Assembly (NCBI GenBank): GCA_037129695.1
Contig: JBAXUL010000007.1
Span: 1 to 64,000 of the forward strand
Direction of reading: 5' to 3'
Length of the DNA stretch: 64,000 nt
Origin: CAINVV01 sp037129695
GTDB taxonomy: Bacteria; Bacteroidota; Bacteroidia; Bacteroidales; Prolixibacteraceae
The position numbers and the translations under genes are program-made. A model generated the notes under the pieces. It saw only the letters and a list, made by a program, of their open reading frames with translations. It had not been told where the DNA came from and ran no database searches. This document shows, piece by piece, positions 46,471-54,904 of the stretch (its first letter is position 1; each line of letters opens with the position of its first letter).

Positions 46471-46512
46471 CAAATATAACTAATTAACTAGTTGATCGAC
46501 TATCATGATAGT
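46471..46512 (-). promoter_or_regulatory. -7 element with 14-bp palindrome at the -33 position
   Basis: On the minus strand TATATTTG (46478-46471) is a TAnnTTTG element upstream of the TPR gene starting at 46330. The perfect palindrome ACTATCATGATAGT (46499-46512) sits exactly where the -33 element should be, so a bound repressor or activator could control the promoter. The rest of the 288-base gap 46331-46618 shows nothing else. Confidence 0.35.
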
Positions 46513-46618
46513 TAAATTTTGTTAAGCAGGTGAAAACTACCAATAACCAGGCAATACAGTGTTGGAGGCTAGGATCTGGTAATCCCAAGATCAGAAAATA
46601 TTTTGGAAGGAAAGCTGA

Positions 46619-47905
46619 TTAACCATTGAACCGGGTCTTCCACCACGTTTGCAATCGTTCAAGTATTTTTTGTTCTGTTGGATTGTTTTGGGGGAGATAA
46701 AACTTTTTATGGAGAATTTTTTCCGGCAGAAAATCCTGGTCGATAAAATTACCTTCAAACGAATGGGCATACTTGTATTCCTCTCCGTAACCAAGCTGTT
46801 TCATCAATTTCGTCGGGGCATTTCGAAGGTGCAGCGGAACAGGTAGATGGCCCGACAGTTTGACTTCAGCCAGGGCTTCGTCTATGGCAGAATAAGCTGA
46901 ATTACTTTTGGGTGAAGTAGCGAGATAAATGGCGCACTCTGAAAGAATAATCCTGGATTCAGGCATTCCAATTTTGTGAACGGCATCGAAAGTGCTTTGT
47001 GCTAACAGTAATGCGTTTGGGTTGGCAAGTCCAACATCTTCAGCCGACAAGATCAAAAGTCGACGGGCAATAAATTTGACATCTTCGCCCCCTTCAAGCA
47101 TCCTGGCAAGATAATATACTGCGGCATCCGGATCACCACCCCTGATGCTTTTGATGAAGGCAGAGATGATATCGTAGTGCATCTCCCCGTTTTTATCATA
47201 GAGCGCCAGATTTTCCTGAAGTTTTTCTGTGACAAGGTCGTTGGTGATCACAATTTTTTCTCCGTCCTCTTCGCCGCCGGCATTGATCACGAGTTCAAGT
47301 ACGTTGAGTAATTTCCTGGCATCTCCTCCTGAAAACCGAAGAAGAGCTTCTTCCTCCTGAATCACGATATTTATTTTACAAAGATCGGTATCCTTGTGAA
47401 TGGCACGATCCAGCAAGGTCATTAAATCGTCTTTCTCCAGCGATTTAAGCACATAGACCTGACAGCGGGAGAGTAGGGGAGAGATCACCTCAAACGAGGG
47501 ATTCTCGGTTGTAGCTCCAATCAGTGTGATAACACCCTGTTCTACTGCCCCCAGGAGAGAGTCTTGTTGTGCCTTGCTGAACCTGTGTATTTCATCTATG
47601 AAAAGGATGGGGTTCTGTGCACTGAAAAAGCGGTTGTTCTTTGCTTTTTCAATGACATCCCGTATATCCTTCACGCCTGAATTGATTGCGCTAAGGATGT
47701 AAAATGGGCGGTTCATGCTATTGGCAATGATCTTTGCCAGTGTGGTTTTACCAACTCCGGGAGGTCCCCACAAAATAAAGGAAGAAAGCCTTCCTGAAGC
47801 AATCATTTTGCGGATGACTGCATCTTCACCAACAAGGTGTTTCTGCCCGATGAAATCATCCAGCGTAACAGGCCTCAATCGCTCAGCAAGGGGTTGATTA
47901 GACAT
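46619..47905 (-). CDS. rarA: Replication-associated recombination protein A (AAA+ ATPase)
   Basis: 428 residues: N-terminal PLAERLRPVTLDDFIGQKHL, Walker A GPPGVGKTT near residue 47, Walker B LFIDEIHRFSKAQQD near 100, sensor 1 IGATTENPSFEV near 130, arginine finger region PLLSRC, then the helical C-terminal tetramerisation domain with the conserved RRLLILSAEDVGLANP near 280 and HLRNAPTKLMK near 375. It acts at stalled replication forks. It starts 6 bases after the upstream TPR gene, so the two are co-transcribed. Confidence 0.95.
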   Translation of the reverse strand: MSNQPLAERLRPVTLDDFIGQKHLVGEDAVIRKMIASGRLSSFILWGPPGVGKTTLAKIIANSMNRPFYILSAINSGVKDIRDVIEKAKNNRFFSAQNPILFIDEIHRFSKAQQDSLLGAVEQGVITLIGATTENPSFEVISPLLSRCQVYVLKSLEKDDLMTLLDRAIHKDTDLCKINIVIQEEEALLRFSGGDARKLLNVLELVINAGGEEDGEKIVITNDLVTEKLQENLALYDKNGEMHYDIISAFIKSIRGGDPDAAVYYLARMLEGGEDVKFIARRLLILSAEDVGLANPNALLLAQSTFDAVHKIGMPESRIILSECAIYLATSPKSNSAYSAIDEALAEVKLSGHLPVPLHLRNAPTKLMKQLGYGEEYKYAHSFEGNFIDQDFLPEKILHKKFYLPQNNPTEQKILERLQTWWKTRFNG

Positions 47906-47911
47906 GGTAGA

Positions 47912-49906
47912 TCAGTTGCAATACCTTTTGATGACGTTGTATGCTTCAGTGAGCCCAAGTTCACCTGCCCTGCTTAGATCAAGCGCTCCGCCTTCAAGAT
48001 CATTCAGGAAGATCCGGGTAAGCCCCCTGTTGAAATAGGCTTCTCCGAAATCAGGTTCAAGTGCAATTGCCTTCGAGTAATCTTTGACTGCTTCAACATA
48101 ATCCCTTTTCTTCACTTTGGTATTGGCCATGTTGAACCAGGCAAAAATGAAATTGGGATTCATGTAAAGAATGGATTCGTAATCCTGGATTATTTCCTCG
48201 TAATCAAGAATTTTCATTTCTTCCTTTTTAGGAAAGATGGTAGTTTTATTACCAGTCATATTTAATATTTCGGGTTCAGGTAAAGAACCCTCTGTTCGGA
48301 TTCTGTCTACCATTTTCGCCCTGGAGTTGGCACGACAAAAATAGGCCAGCATATTCCGGTCGTCTGATCCGATAGCCTTGGTAAAGTCCTTGAGTGCTTC
48401 ATTGAAGTTTTCCGACAGCTCGAGCAGGATCCCTCTGTTCAGATAGGCATTGGTATTTTTTTTGTTGGTGGAAATTTCGTTGGTCCAATTGTCTGCCATG
48501 GTTTTAAAACCTTCATTGTGAATGGTTTGATAGATATATGGTTTATTTGAAATAATTAAAAAAGGATCATTGTTGTTTTTGTTGTTCAGGGCTTCGATCT
48601 CCAGGTTATAATACTGCAGTCGATTAAAGTCGACCGAGTCTTTGTTAAAAACTGAAATGACAAAATCCGGTTGCATCACAATTTTTACATTCCTGTTTTG
48701 TACCATCCCGTCCTTGATGTCCGTTTCAGATATTTTGCCGTCATCAGCCACTACAATATTTCTTCTTTTCCGGTTCTGTGTAACTGGACCGGCTTTACTT
48801 TCCTGTTTATAGGCCGTTGTGTCGTTGGCTGAAGGTGGAACGGCCGTTAGTGCTGATGAAGTCTGGTTTGTAGTATTTGCGGTTTGATTGCCACCCAAAG
48901 GACTGGTTCCAGCTTGGTTATTTTGTGCCTGATTTGGGTTCTGTCCCGGATTAGGCAGAACAAATCCGTATTGACGCCTTTGCTTCTCTTTTTCCTCCTC
49001 TACATCCAACCGCTTTTTGAAAGCAGCAAATTTTGGGTCAAGTTCGGCAGCCACGGCCATGTCTTTCTCAGAACCAGGTATTTTCAGGGTTTCCTTGGCT
49101 ATTCCTCGGTTCAGGTAGGCAGCAGCAAGGTTGGGATCCAATTGAATGGCCATGTCATAATCGCGGATGGCACCTTTTAAATCATTCAGCTGGTGCTTGA
49201 CAATTCCCCTGTTCACATAGGCAGAAGAGGTCTTTGGATCCAATCGGATGCATAAATCATAGTCCTTCAGTGCACCGGCATAATCTTTCTTTTCGAATCG
49301 GGCAATTCCCCTGACCAGGTAAGCGCTTGAAAAGTGAGGTCTGATACGGATGGCTGCATCACAATCCTTGATGGCACCGTCAAGATCACCTTTCATCTGC
49401 TTGGCAGAACTCCGGTTAAGATAGGTATTGGCAGTTCCGGGTTTCACCTCAATTGATTTGGTGTAATCAGCGATGGCCCCATCGAAATCTTCCATGGCAA
49501 TTTTGGTTATCCCCCTGTTGTTGTAAATATTGGGATCATTCGGGTTGTATTCAAGCGCGTTGGAATAATCATTCAGCGCTTCCTTGAAATTTTTCATCTC
49601 ATAGTTGCTCATTCCCCTGTACATGTAGGCTTCAGGGTAATAAGGCTTTATTTCGACCGCTTTGTCAAAATCAGCTTTGGCTCCCCGAAAATCATCAATG
49701 TAAAGTTTGGCCATACCCCTGTAAAAATAGGGTTCTGGGAGATAGGGCTTTAATTTGATGACAATGTTGAAATTCTCAATCGCACTTACGTAATTGCCAA
49801 AATAAATCCGGCTTCTGGCAATATAGAAATAATGATCTGTGTTGAGTTGAGAAAATGAAAAAAGGCTTGAAAAAAGAAGGATGAATGCCAGATAAATTCG
49901 TTTCAT
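47912..49906 (-). CDS. Large secreted TPR-repeat protein
   Basis: 664 residues with a signal peptide (MKRIYLAFILLFSSLFSFSQ). Eight TPR units fill about residues 20-290, each close to AYLNRGIAK-x-GAI-DYD-AI-LDP. A low-complexity Asn/Gln/Thr-rich linker follows (about 300-370: NPGQNPNQAQNNQAGTSPLG). A second TPR block occupies about 470-664. Probably an envelope scaffold. A minus-strand -7 element (49935-49942) lies 28 bases upstream. It forms an operon with rarA, an odd pairing without a known functional link. Confidence 0.87.
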   Translation of the reverse strand: MKRIYLAFILLFSSLFSFSQLNTDHYFYIARSRIYFGNYVSAIENFNIVIKLKPYLPEPYFYRGMAKLYIDDFRGAKADFDKAVEIKPYYPEAYMYRGMSNYEMKNFKEALNDYSNALEYNPNDPNIYNNRGITKIAMEDFDGAIADYTKSIEVKPGTANTYLNRSSAKQMKGDLDGAIKDCDAAIRIRPHFSSAYLVRGIARFEKKDYAGALKDYDLCIRLDPKTSSAYVNRGIVKHQLNDLKGAIRDYDMAIQLDPNLAAAYLNRGIAKETLKIPGSEKDMAVAAELDPKFAAFKKRLDVEEEKEKQRRQYGFVLPNPGQNPNQAQNNQAGTSPLGGNQTANTTNQTSSALTAVPPSANDTTAYKQESKAGPVTQNRKRRNIVVADDGKISETDIKDGMVQNRNVKIVMQPDFVISVFNKDSVDFNRLQYYNLEIEALNNKNNNDPFLIISNKPYIYQTIHNEGFKTMADNWTNEISTNKKNTNAYLNRGILLELSENFNEALKDFTKAIGSDDRNMLAYFCRANSRAKMVDRIRTEGSLPEPEILNMTGNKTTIFPKKEEMKILDYEEIIQDYESILYMNPNFIFAWFNMANTKVKKRDYVEAVKDYSKAIALEPDFGEAYFNRGLTRIFLNDLEGGALDLSRAGELGLTEAYNVIKRYCN

Positions 49907-50057
49907 GCGCTGACTGATCGATGGATTTATCTGACAAAAATAGCAATTAAGAGATATGAGATAAGGAATATGGGGTATGAGTTATGAGTTATGAGTAAAC
50001 CTGGAGGTTAGATATTTGATAATTAGAATAATAACGATTGGTTAATTTTCCATAAAA

Positions 50058-50082
50058 CAAAAAAGCCTTGCATCGCAAAGCT
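50058..50082 (-). terminator. Rho-independent terminator after the PepSY-like gene
   Basis: Read on the minus strand: AGCTTTGC, loop GAT, GCAAGGCT (8 bp with one G-U pair, 50082-50064), followed by six T. It lies 24 bases past the stop of the gene ending at 50106. Confidence 0.75.
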
Positions 50083-50105
50083 CACATCGATTCTTATTCG
50101 GGAAA

Positions 50106-50531
50106 TTATCTCAATTCATTTTCGTCAAAATTCTGCCGATCCAGAACTTTTCCCTGATTGTCAGTGATAAATACATGACGAACCTGAAAATTATCCCGAA
50201 TGATGAATTCATATTCACTATCGCCATTTGCCCGTTCAATAAGAATTGAGCTCATGATCTGACCATAGAGTTCGAGTTTCTCACGAATATTTTCATCGAG
50301 CATTCCGAGCGTATAGTTGGTCTCGGTTTTAAACCATGATCCTGATTTTTCAAACCAGGCAATCATCTCAATACCATTCACCCTAAAAATTGCTTCAAAT
50401 ATACCGTTCTTCTCATGGGACCACTCAATATTCGTCGCATCAGGAAATTGCAAATGAAAATTGTGTAACACTTTACTGCCCGGAGAAGTACTGTTATACC
50501 TGAAAATATATTTTTGAATGAGTTCTTTCAT
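50106..50531 (-). CDS. Small PepSY-like (beta-lactamase-inhibitor-like) protein, no signal peptide
   Basis: 141 residues. The core HNFHLQFPDATNIEWSHEKN followed by FEAIFRVNGIEMIAWFEKSG and a second beta-rich half (YEFIIRDNFQVRHVFITDNQ) matches the PepSY-like domain common in Bacteroidota periplasmic proteins. Here the N-terminus is charged (MKELIQKYIFRYN) with no signal peptide, so it appears cytoplasmic. It follows an ECF sigma factor gene by 119 bases in the same direction, so it might be a regulator of it or its target. The family assignment is moderate. Confidence 0.65.
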   Translation of the reverse strand: MKELIQKYIFRYNSTSPGSKVLHNFHLQFPDATNIEWSHEKNGIFEAIFRVNGIEMIAWFEKSGSWFKTETNYTLGMLDENIREKLELYGQIMSSILIERANGDSEYEFIIRDNFQVRHVFITDNQGKVLDRQNFDENELR

Positions 50532-50650
50532 AATTTTGTGATTCCACTTTATTCTATGACTAACTGAGGGATTATTTTTCCTCTTGACGGTTTCACACCT
50601 TTTTTGACGAATAATCGGTGAAAAGTCACAAAGTATTGAATTAAAAATTG

Positions 50651-51211
50651 TTACTTGTACTTCTCTGAATAGAGATAAGCCACCCGTTCACGGGCCCTTT
50701 TTAGTCTCATTTTGGTTGCACTTTCACTAATTTTCAATGCAGTCTGGATGAAGGCAATCGGGAAATTGTCTATGTAATGCATCGTGAGCAACGCTTTTTC
50801 TTCAGGGTGTATCTGGTCGAGGATACCCATCAGTCTTTCACTGTTGATCTCTTTATCGTCTATTTCATCGATTACATCGGGTAATTCATGAGAACTGTTC
50901 CAATCGGGATAGTTCATTTTCTTCTTAACCCGGAGATATTCAATACAATGATTGTAAGTAATGGAATACAGCCAGGTTGAAAAATTGGATTCACCCCTGA
51001 AATCATTCAATTTTTCAAAAACTTTGCAAAAAATATCCTGCACGAACTCCTGAGCCATGACCGGATCTTTCAAAAGGGAGTTGCATTTCTCGAAAACCTT
51101 GGTCGAATACCTAATATATAAGATACCAAAAAGATTTGTGTTGTGCTCATGCTTGATCTTTTTGATGATCTCAATGTCTGGAAGATCGTTTACGGATAAC
51201 TTATTAATCAT
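50651..51211 (-). CDS. ECF-type RNA polymerase sigma factor
   Basis: 186 residues. Region 2 has AQEFVQDIFCKVFEKLNDFR and NFSTWLYSITYNHCIEYLR (residues about 50-95). An acidic linker follows, then region 4 with LLTMHYIDNFPIAFIQTALKIS and SATKMRLKRARER (residues about 135-180). No anti-sigma factor gene is adjacent, unlike FecI/FecR pairs. Divergent from the abundant lipoprotein gene, with 169 bases between, so it might control that promoter, though the promoter there looks like the housekeeping type. Confidence 0.93.
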   Translation of the reverse strand: MINKLSVNDLPDIEIIKKIKHEHNTNLFGILYIRYSTKVFEKCNSLLKDPVMAQEFVQDIFCKVFEKLNDFRGESNFSTWLYSITYNHCIEYLRVKKKMNYPDWNSSHELPDVIDEIDDKEINSERLMGILDQIHPEEKALLTMHYIDNFPIAFIQTALKISESATKMRLKRARERVAYLYSEKYK

Positions 51212-51258
51212 TTCTTAATATTCGTAAAGTATTCTTTTATAATGTATTGTAAAGATAA

Positions 51259-51290
51259 TTGTTGTAATTGAAAAAAAAAATATAAATTTG
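51259..51290 (+). promoter_or_regulatory. Bacteroidota-type promoter of the Lys-rich lipoprotein gene
   Basis: TTG (51259-51261), 21 bases, then TAAATTTG (51283-51290), a full TAnnTTTG match, preceded by A-tracts. The predicted start near 51297 gives an 84-base leader. Confidence 0.65.
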
Positions 51291-51380
51291 CGGTGACTTT
51301 AAGAAACCTTTGCGTCTAAAAGTTAAAATTGTTTGAACAAAAACATTGATTTACATTAATTACATTTATTTTTCAAAGTT

Positions 51381-52001
51381 ATGAAAAAAGGATTATTAAA
51401 ACTGGTTACATTAAGTATTCTCGTTGTTACATTGGCAAGTTGTGCTAAAATTCCACAAGCCGACATCGATGCCGCTAACGTTGCTATCGAAGCTGCTAAA
51501 AAAGCAGGTGCTGATCGTTATGTTGCTGCTTCTTTCCAAGCTGCTGTTGATGCACAAAAATCTGGTCTTGCTCAAGTTGAAGAGCAAAATGCAAAATTCG
51601 CATTGTTCAGAAATTATGACGTAGCTAAAACTACTTTGACTTCTGTTACTACTTTGTCTAACAAAGCTGTAGAAGAAACAACTGCAAGAAAAGAAGCTTT
51701 GAAAGCTGAAGTTACTGCTGCTGTTGCTGAATTGACTACAACTATCGCTGGTGACAAAGAATTGCTTGCTAAAGCCCCTAAAGGCAAAGAAGGCAAAGCT
51801 GCTGTTGAAGCTATCGGTCAGGAAATCGGCGTTGTTGAAACTGTTTTAACTGCTGTTTCTGCAGGTTTGACTAACAACGAAGACATCTTAGGTCTTTCTG
51901 AAAAAGTAAAACCAGCTGTTGAGAAAGCTAAAGCCATCAATACTGAGTTAACTGATGTTATCGCAAAAGCTAAAGGCCCAAAAGCTAAAGCAAAAAAATA
52001 A
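51381..52001 (+). CDS. Small Lys/Ala-rich lipoprotein, DUF4398-like, possibly abundant
   Basis: 206 residues with lipobox TLASC (Cys near residue 21), then an Ala-rich helical domain resembling DUF4398 (AAKKAGADRYVAASFQAAVD, then QVEEQNAKFALFRNYDVAKT). The last residues are GPKAKAKK, ending in lysines. Codon use is strongly biased (GCT, GTT, AAA, GAA almost throughout), unlike neighbours, indicating high expression. A housekeeping promoter and a good terminator bracket it as a single-gene unit. The DUF4398-like block recurs in the next gene's periplasmic part. With two L,D-transpeptidase genes directly downstream, covalent attachment of its C-terminal Lys to peptidoglycan, as in E. coli Lpp, is an attractive but unproven idea. 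Confidence 0.8.
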   Translation: MKKGLLKLVTLSILVVTLASCAKIPQADIDAANVAIEAAKKAGADRYVAASFQAAVDAQKSGLAQVEEQNAKFALFRNYDVAKTTLTSVTTLSNKAVEETTARKEALKAEVTAAVAELTTTIAGDKELLAKAPKGKEGKAAVEAIGQEIGVVETVLTAVSAGLTNNEDILGLSEKVKPAVEKAKAINTELTDVIAKAKGPKAKAKK

Positions 52002-52030
52002 GCGACCTTCCGGTTTAGCTTAAAGAAATA

Positions 52031-52059
52031 ACCCTCGGAGAATTTCCGGGGGTTTTTTT
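52031..52059 (+). terminator. Rho-independent terminator after the lipoprotein gene
   Basis: ACCCTCGGA (52031-52039), five-base loop, TCCGGGGGT (52045-52053): nine pairs including one G-U, followed by seven T. It lies 29 bases past the stop at 52001. Confidence 0.9.
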
Positions 52060-52186
52060 AGATATCTTGCATTCCTTTTGCAAATATGGATATCAGGAGA
52101 TGTTCTGAATCAAAGCAAAAACAAAAAAAACGGCAAAACCCAGATCAAAAAAGGCATCCTCGCGTGCAAAACCTAAAAAATTCAGT

Positions 52187-53296
52187 GTGAAATCCGGTCA
52201 TTATAAAAAAATATTTGTTTCAATTGGGATTTTATCTCTTGTTTCTCTGGTTGTTCTGGCACTTCTGATTCTTTTCATGGATACACCACCCATGGATGAT
52301 TTTAAGAAATGCAATGAAATAATGACCCAGGCCAAGAAAATAAATGCTGATATTTATGCTCCGGAATACTACCAGGCTGCTGAGACAAATTATAAATATG
52401 CATTCATAGAAGTTAAGCGGCAGAATGAAAAATTGTTCTTTCAGCGCAAATATTCAAAAGCCAGAGAGTTGATCGTTCTCGCCATTCTAAAGGCAGAACT
52501 GGCCCAGAATGCATCAGGCACCAACAAAGACACACAAAAGGCAAGGTTTCTGAAAGAGACAGAATTGCTCAGAAAAAAGCTCGATAGTTACCACGATTTC
52601 TTCATTAAACTTCCACTTCGTATTCAGACCCGTAAAGATTATGAGTTTGGAAAACTCTCCGTAGAAGAGAGTCTCAACGCCTTTGAGAAGGGTGATGTCA
52701 GTAAGGCAAATCAGAAATTAAATGAAGGCAAGGCACGCATCAGTTACGCGGATGCGGAAGTAAATGCTCACCTGAAGGAGTATTTTGCCCAGTTTTCAAA
52801 ATGGCAGAAATGGGTGGCATCAACCATCGCCACTTCAGCGAATACAAAATCATATGCACTGGTGATCGACAAGATCAAACACAAGGGATTTTTATATTTT
52901 GGCGGAAAACTCAACAAGGAATATGATGTTGAGTTTGGAAAAAATTGGATAGGGGATAAGCAGTATGCCGGTGATAATGCTACTCCTGAAGGTAGATATA
53001 TGGTTACACGAAAAGCCAGAGATTCAGGGTACTACAAAGCTATGTTGCTGAATTATCCGAACGAGGAGGATCGTGCCAATTATGCAGCTAGAAGAAGAAG
53101 CGGACAAATTCCCAAAAGCAGAGGCATTGGAGGATTGATTGAGATTCATGGCAATGGCGGCAAAGGTGTTGATTGGACAAAGGGCTGCGTCGCTTTAACA
53201 GATGATAAAATTGATGAACTGTTTAGCAAGTTATCCGTCGGATCTCCAGTCACAATTGTTGGGTCAACCGTTTCATTATCAGATCTTTTAAATTAA
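52187..53296 (+). CDS. L,D-transpeptidase-fold (YkuD) protein, YafK/DpaA-like active site, membrane-anchored
   Basis: 369 residues from GTG 52187. No ATG exists: the frame is open back to 52109 and those 26 codons encode a Lys/Arg-rich tail (KPRSKKASSRAKPKK) that looks like a genuine cytoplasmic N-terminus, so the true start may be an unusual codon. A membrane segment lies at about residues 10-32. The next 150 residues resemble the DUF4398-like region of the preceding lipoprotein (NADIYAPEYYQAAETNYKYA, KRQNEKLFFQRKYSKA). The YkuD domain (about 210-355) has EIHGNGGKG and the Cys in TKGCVALTDDKIDEL near 336. GC-x-A-x-TD resembles YafK/DpaA rather than the usual HGCVR; in E. coli that enzyme releases Lpp from peptidoglycan. 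Confidence 0.8.
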   Translation: MKSGHYKKIFVSIGILSLVSLVVLALLILFMDTPPMDDFKKCNEIMTQAKKINADIYAPEYYQAAETNYKYAFIEVKRQNEKLFFQRKYSKARELIVLAILKAELAQNASGTNKDTQKARFLKETELLRKKLDSYHDFFIKLPLRIQTRKDYEFGKLSVEESLNAFEKGDVSKANQKLNEGKARISYADAEVNAHLKEYFAQFSKWQKWVASTIATSANTKSYALVIDKIKHKGFLYFGGKLNKEYDVEFGKNWIGDKQYAGDNATPEGRYMVTRKARDSGYYKAMLLNYPNEEDRANYAARRRSGQIPKSRGIGGLIEIHGNGGKGVDWTKGCVALTDDKIDELFSKLSVGSPVTIVGSTVSLSDLLN

Positions 53297-53311
53297 TTAT
53301 CTTTATCAACC

Positions 53312-54001
53312 ATGGAAACTGAAGATAAAAGCTGGTTTAGAAAATATGCACCCTGGATCATTCCTTTCCTGTTGTGCTTCCTGATCGCTACCATTATATT
53401 AAATACTCCTCAAATTCAGAATGGTGCCTTCCTGGTAAAATCATGGTTTACCGGTATTAATCTTACAAGCAGTTCAAATGCCGGAAGCATTGGAAAACAA
53501 ATCCAAACAAGCAAATCCAATCTGTCTGCACTCCAGGTTAAACTTGCCGACTTGCTTCCGGATAAGCCTTACATTATCGTCAATACGACAGATAATCGTT
53601 TTGAGCTCCGTAACTCGAAAGATACAATTCGAACAGGAGTTTGCTCGACAGGAAAAGATGTGCTATTGATAGGTACCAAAGGGAAAAAATGGCTTTTCAA
53701 GACACCTAAAGGAATGTTTTCGGTGTTGCTCAAACGAAAGGATGCCCCCTGGATCAAACCTGATTGGGCCTATATTGAAGAAGGTGTAAAACCACCTTCT
53801 GCACGTTCTGAGGATCGTATTGAGTATGGGTCATTGGGAAAGTATCAGATATCCATCGGAGACAATTACATGCTGCATGGAACATTGTATAAGCGTTTTC
53901 TTGGCTTACCTGTTACCCATGGTTGTGTCCGATTAGGGGATGAAGACCTCGAAGTCATCTTTAATACCTTGGAAAAAGGGTCTAAAGTTTTTATTTTTTA
54001 A
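53312..54001 (+). CDS. L,D-transpeptidase (YkuD), membrane-anchored
   Basis: 229 residues: membrane segment at about 13-32, a short linker, and a YkuD domain (about 80-229) with YMLHGTLYKRFLG near 188 and the canonical catalytic motif PVTHGCVRLGDEDLE near 205, including His, Cys and Arg. It should form 3-3 crosslinks in peptidoglycan or attach a protein to it. It is 15 bases after the other YkuD gene. The two active-site types differ, which suggests opposed or complementary roles rather than duplication. Confidence 0.9.
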   Translation: METEDKSWFRKYAPWIIPFLLCFLIATIILNTPQIQNGAFLVKSWFTGINLTSSSNAGSIGKQIQTSKSNLSALQVKLADLLPDKPYIIVNTTDNRFELRNSKDTIRTGVCSTGKDVLLIGTKGKKWLFKTPKGMFSVLLKRKDAPWIKPDWAYIEEGVKPPSARSEDRIEYGSLGKYQISIGDNYMLHGTLYKRFLGLPVTHGCVRLGDEDLEVIFNTLEKGSKVFIF

Positions 54002-54010
54002 ACTGTCAAT

Positions 54011-54898
54011 ATGGCGAAGAAAACACTTTTCTGGTCAATAACCTTATTCTTGATTTTAATTGTTGTCTATATTATGACAACCACTGTTATAATGCCTGTG
54101 GTGACCAGGAATCCGATACTCGATACAACAATTTCCAAAGTAAAGGATAAGGTTGAAAAAAGTGCGAAAAAACCTGAGAAGCTAGAAATTCAGGACAAAA
54201 AATCTGCTAAAGGCGAGAAGGTCAGCAAGAAATCAGATCCCAAAGACCAAGCGCAAGTTATAGATGAAAAAGTCATTACAGGTAGCCAGGGAGATCAGTT
54301 AACTCTCTTTGAATCAAAGAAAACAGAATATCTGCTGAGGTCACGATACAATCTGGCATGCGAAGATTCTATGTATCTGGTACTCGATTTGGTAGAAAAA
54401 ATTGCCTGTATCGAATTGAAAGGTGTTCCTCTTCATAAGAGTAAAATCTTTGATTTTACAGTGAGCAATTCGATCAGTCTGTTTCATACTGAGCAACTTC
54501 TTCATTGGATAGGTCAGCCTTTTATCTTAAAAAACGCCATTTCTACGATCGCCAGAGTACCTATCGCAGTTGTAAATGCACCTAAAGACACCATCGAAGC
54601 CAACTCTAATACTGTTTTACCGTCTGCTCCTGTGAGGGAAGATGTTTATTTAATTCTTAATTTTGACCGTAACTTGCAATTGATTATTCAACAAGAAGAA
54701 CTAAGTGAAGGAAAATCGAGAATCGACAGCTTAAAACAGAGTTACAAGAAAAAGGAAATAGACAAGACGATTTCATCACTTATGACCTTTAAACGGGAAT
54801 TAGTTTTGCCTCAAATTGTGATTACACTCAAAAAATCTGATGCGACCATTCTTTTCAGAGCTCTTCCTTTAAAGCCTAAGATGGTAATCCGTATGTAG
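54011..54898 (+). CDS. Membrane-anchored protein of unknown function, third gene of the L,D-transpeptidase cassette
   Basis: 295 residues, not recognised. It has one N-terminal membrane segment (about 6-30), a Lys/Glu/Ser-rich periplasmic linker (about 40-85, VEKSAKKPEKLEIQDKKSAK), and a mixed alpha/beta domain (about 95-295) with YLVLDLVEKIACIELKGVPL and VYLILNFDRNLQLIIQQEEL. ACIELKGVPL and the layout are loosely reminiscent of the scaffold around YkuD domains, but no catalytic Cys motif is present. It starts 10 bases after the transpeptidase gene and ends 6 bases before the convergent helicase gene. A partner or regulator of the transpeptidases is likely from position only. Confidence 0.7.
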   Translation: MAKKTLFWSITLFLILIVVYIMTTTVIMPVVTRNPILDTTISKVKDKVEKSAKKPEKLEIQDKKSAKGEKVSKKSDPKDQAQVIDEKVITGSQGDQLTLFESKKTEYLLRSRYNLACEDSMYLVLDLVEKIACIELKGVPLHKSKIFDFTVSNSISLFHTEQLLHWIGQPFILKNAISTIARVPIAVVNAPKDTIEANSNTVLPSAPVREDVYLILNFDRNLQLIIQQEELSEGKSRIDSLKQSYKKKEIDKTISSLMTFKRELVLPQIVITLKKSDATILFRALPLKPKMVIRM

Positions 54899-54904
54899 CG
54901 ATTA

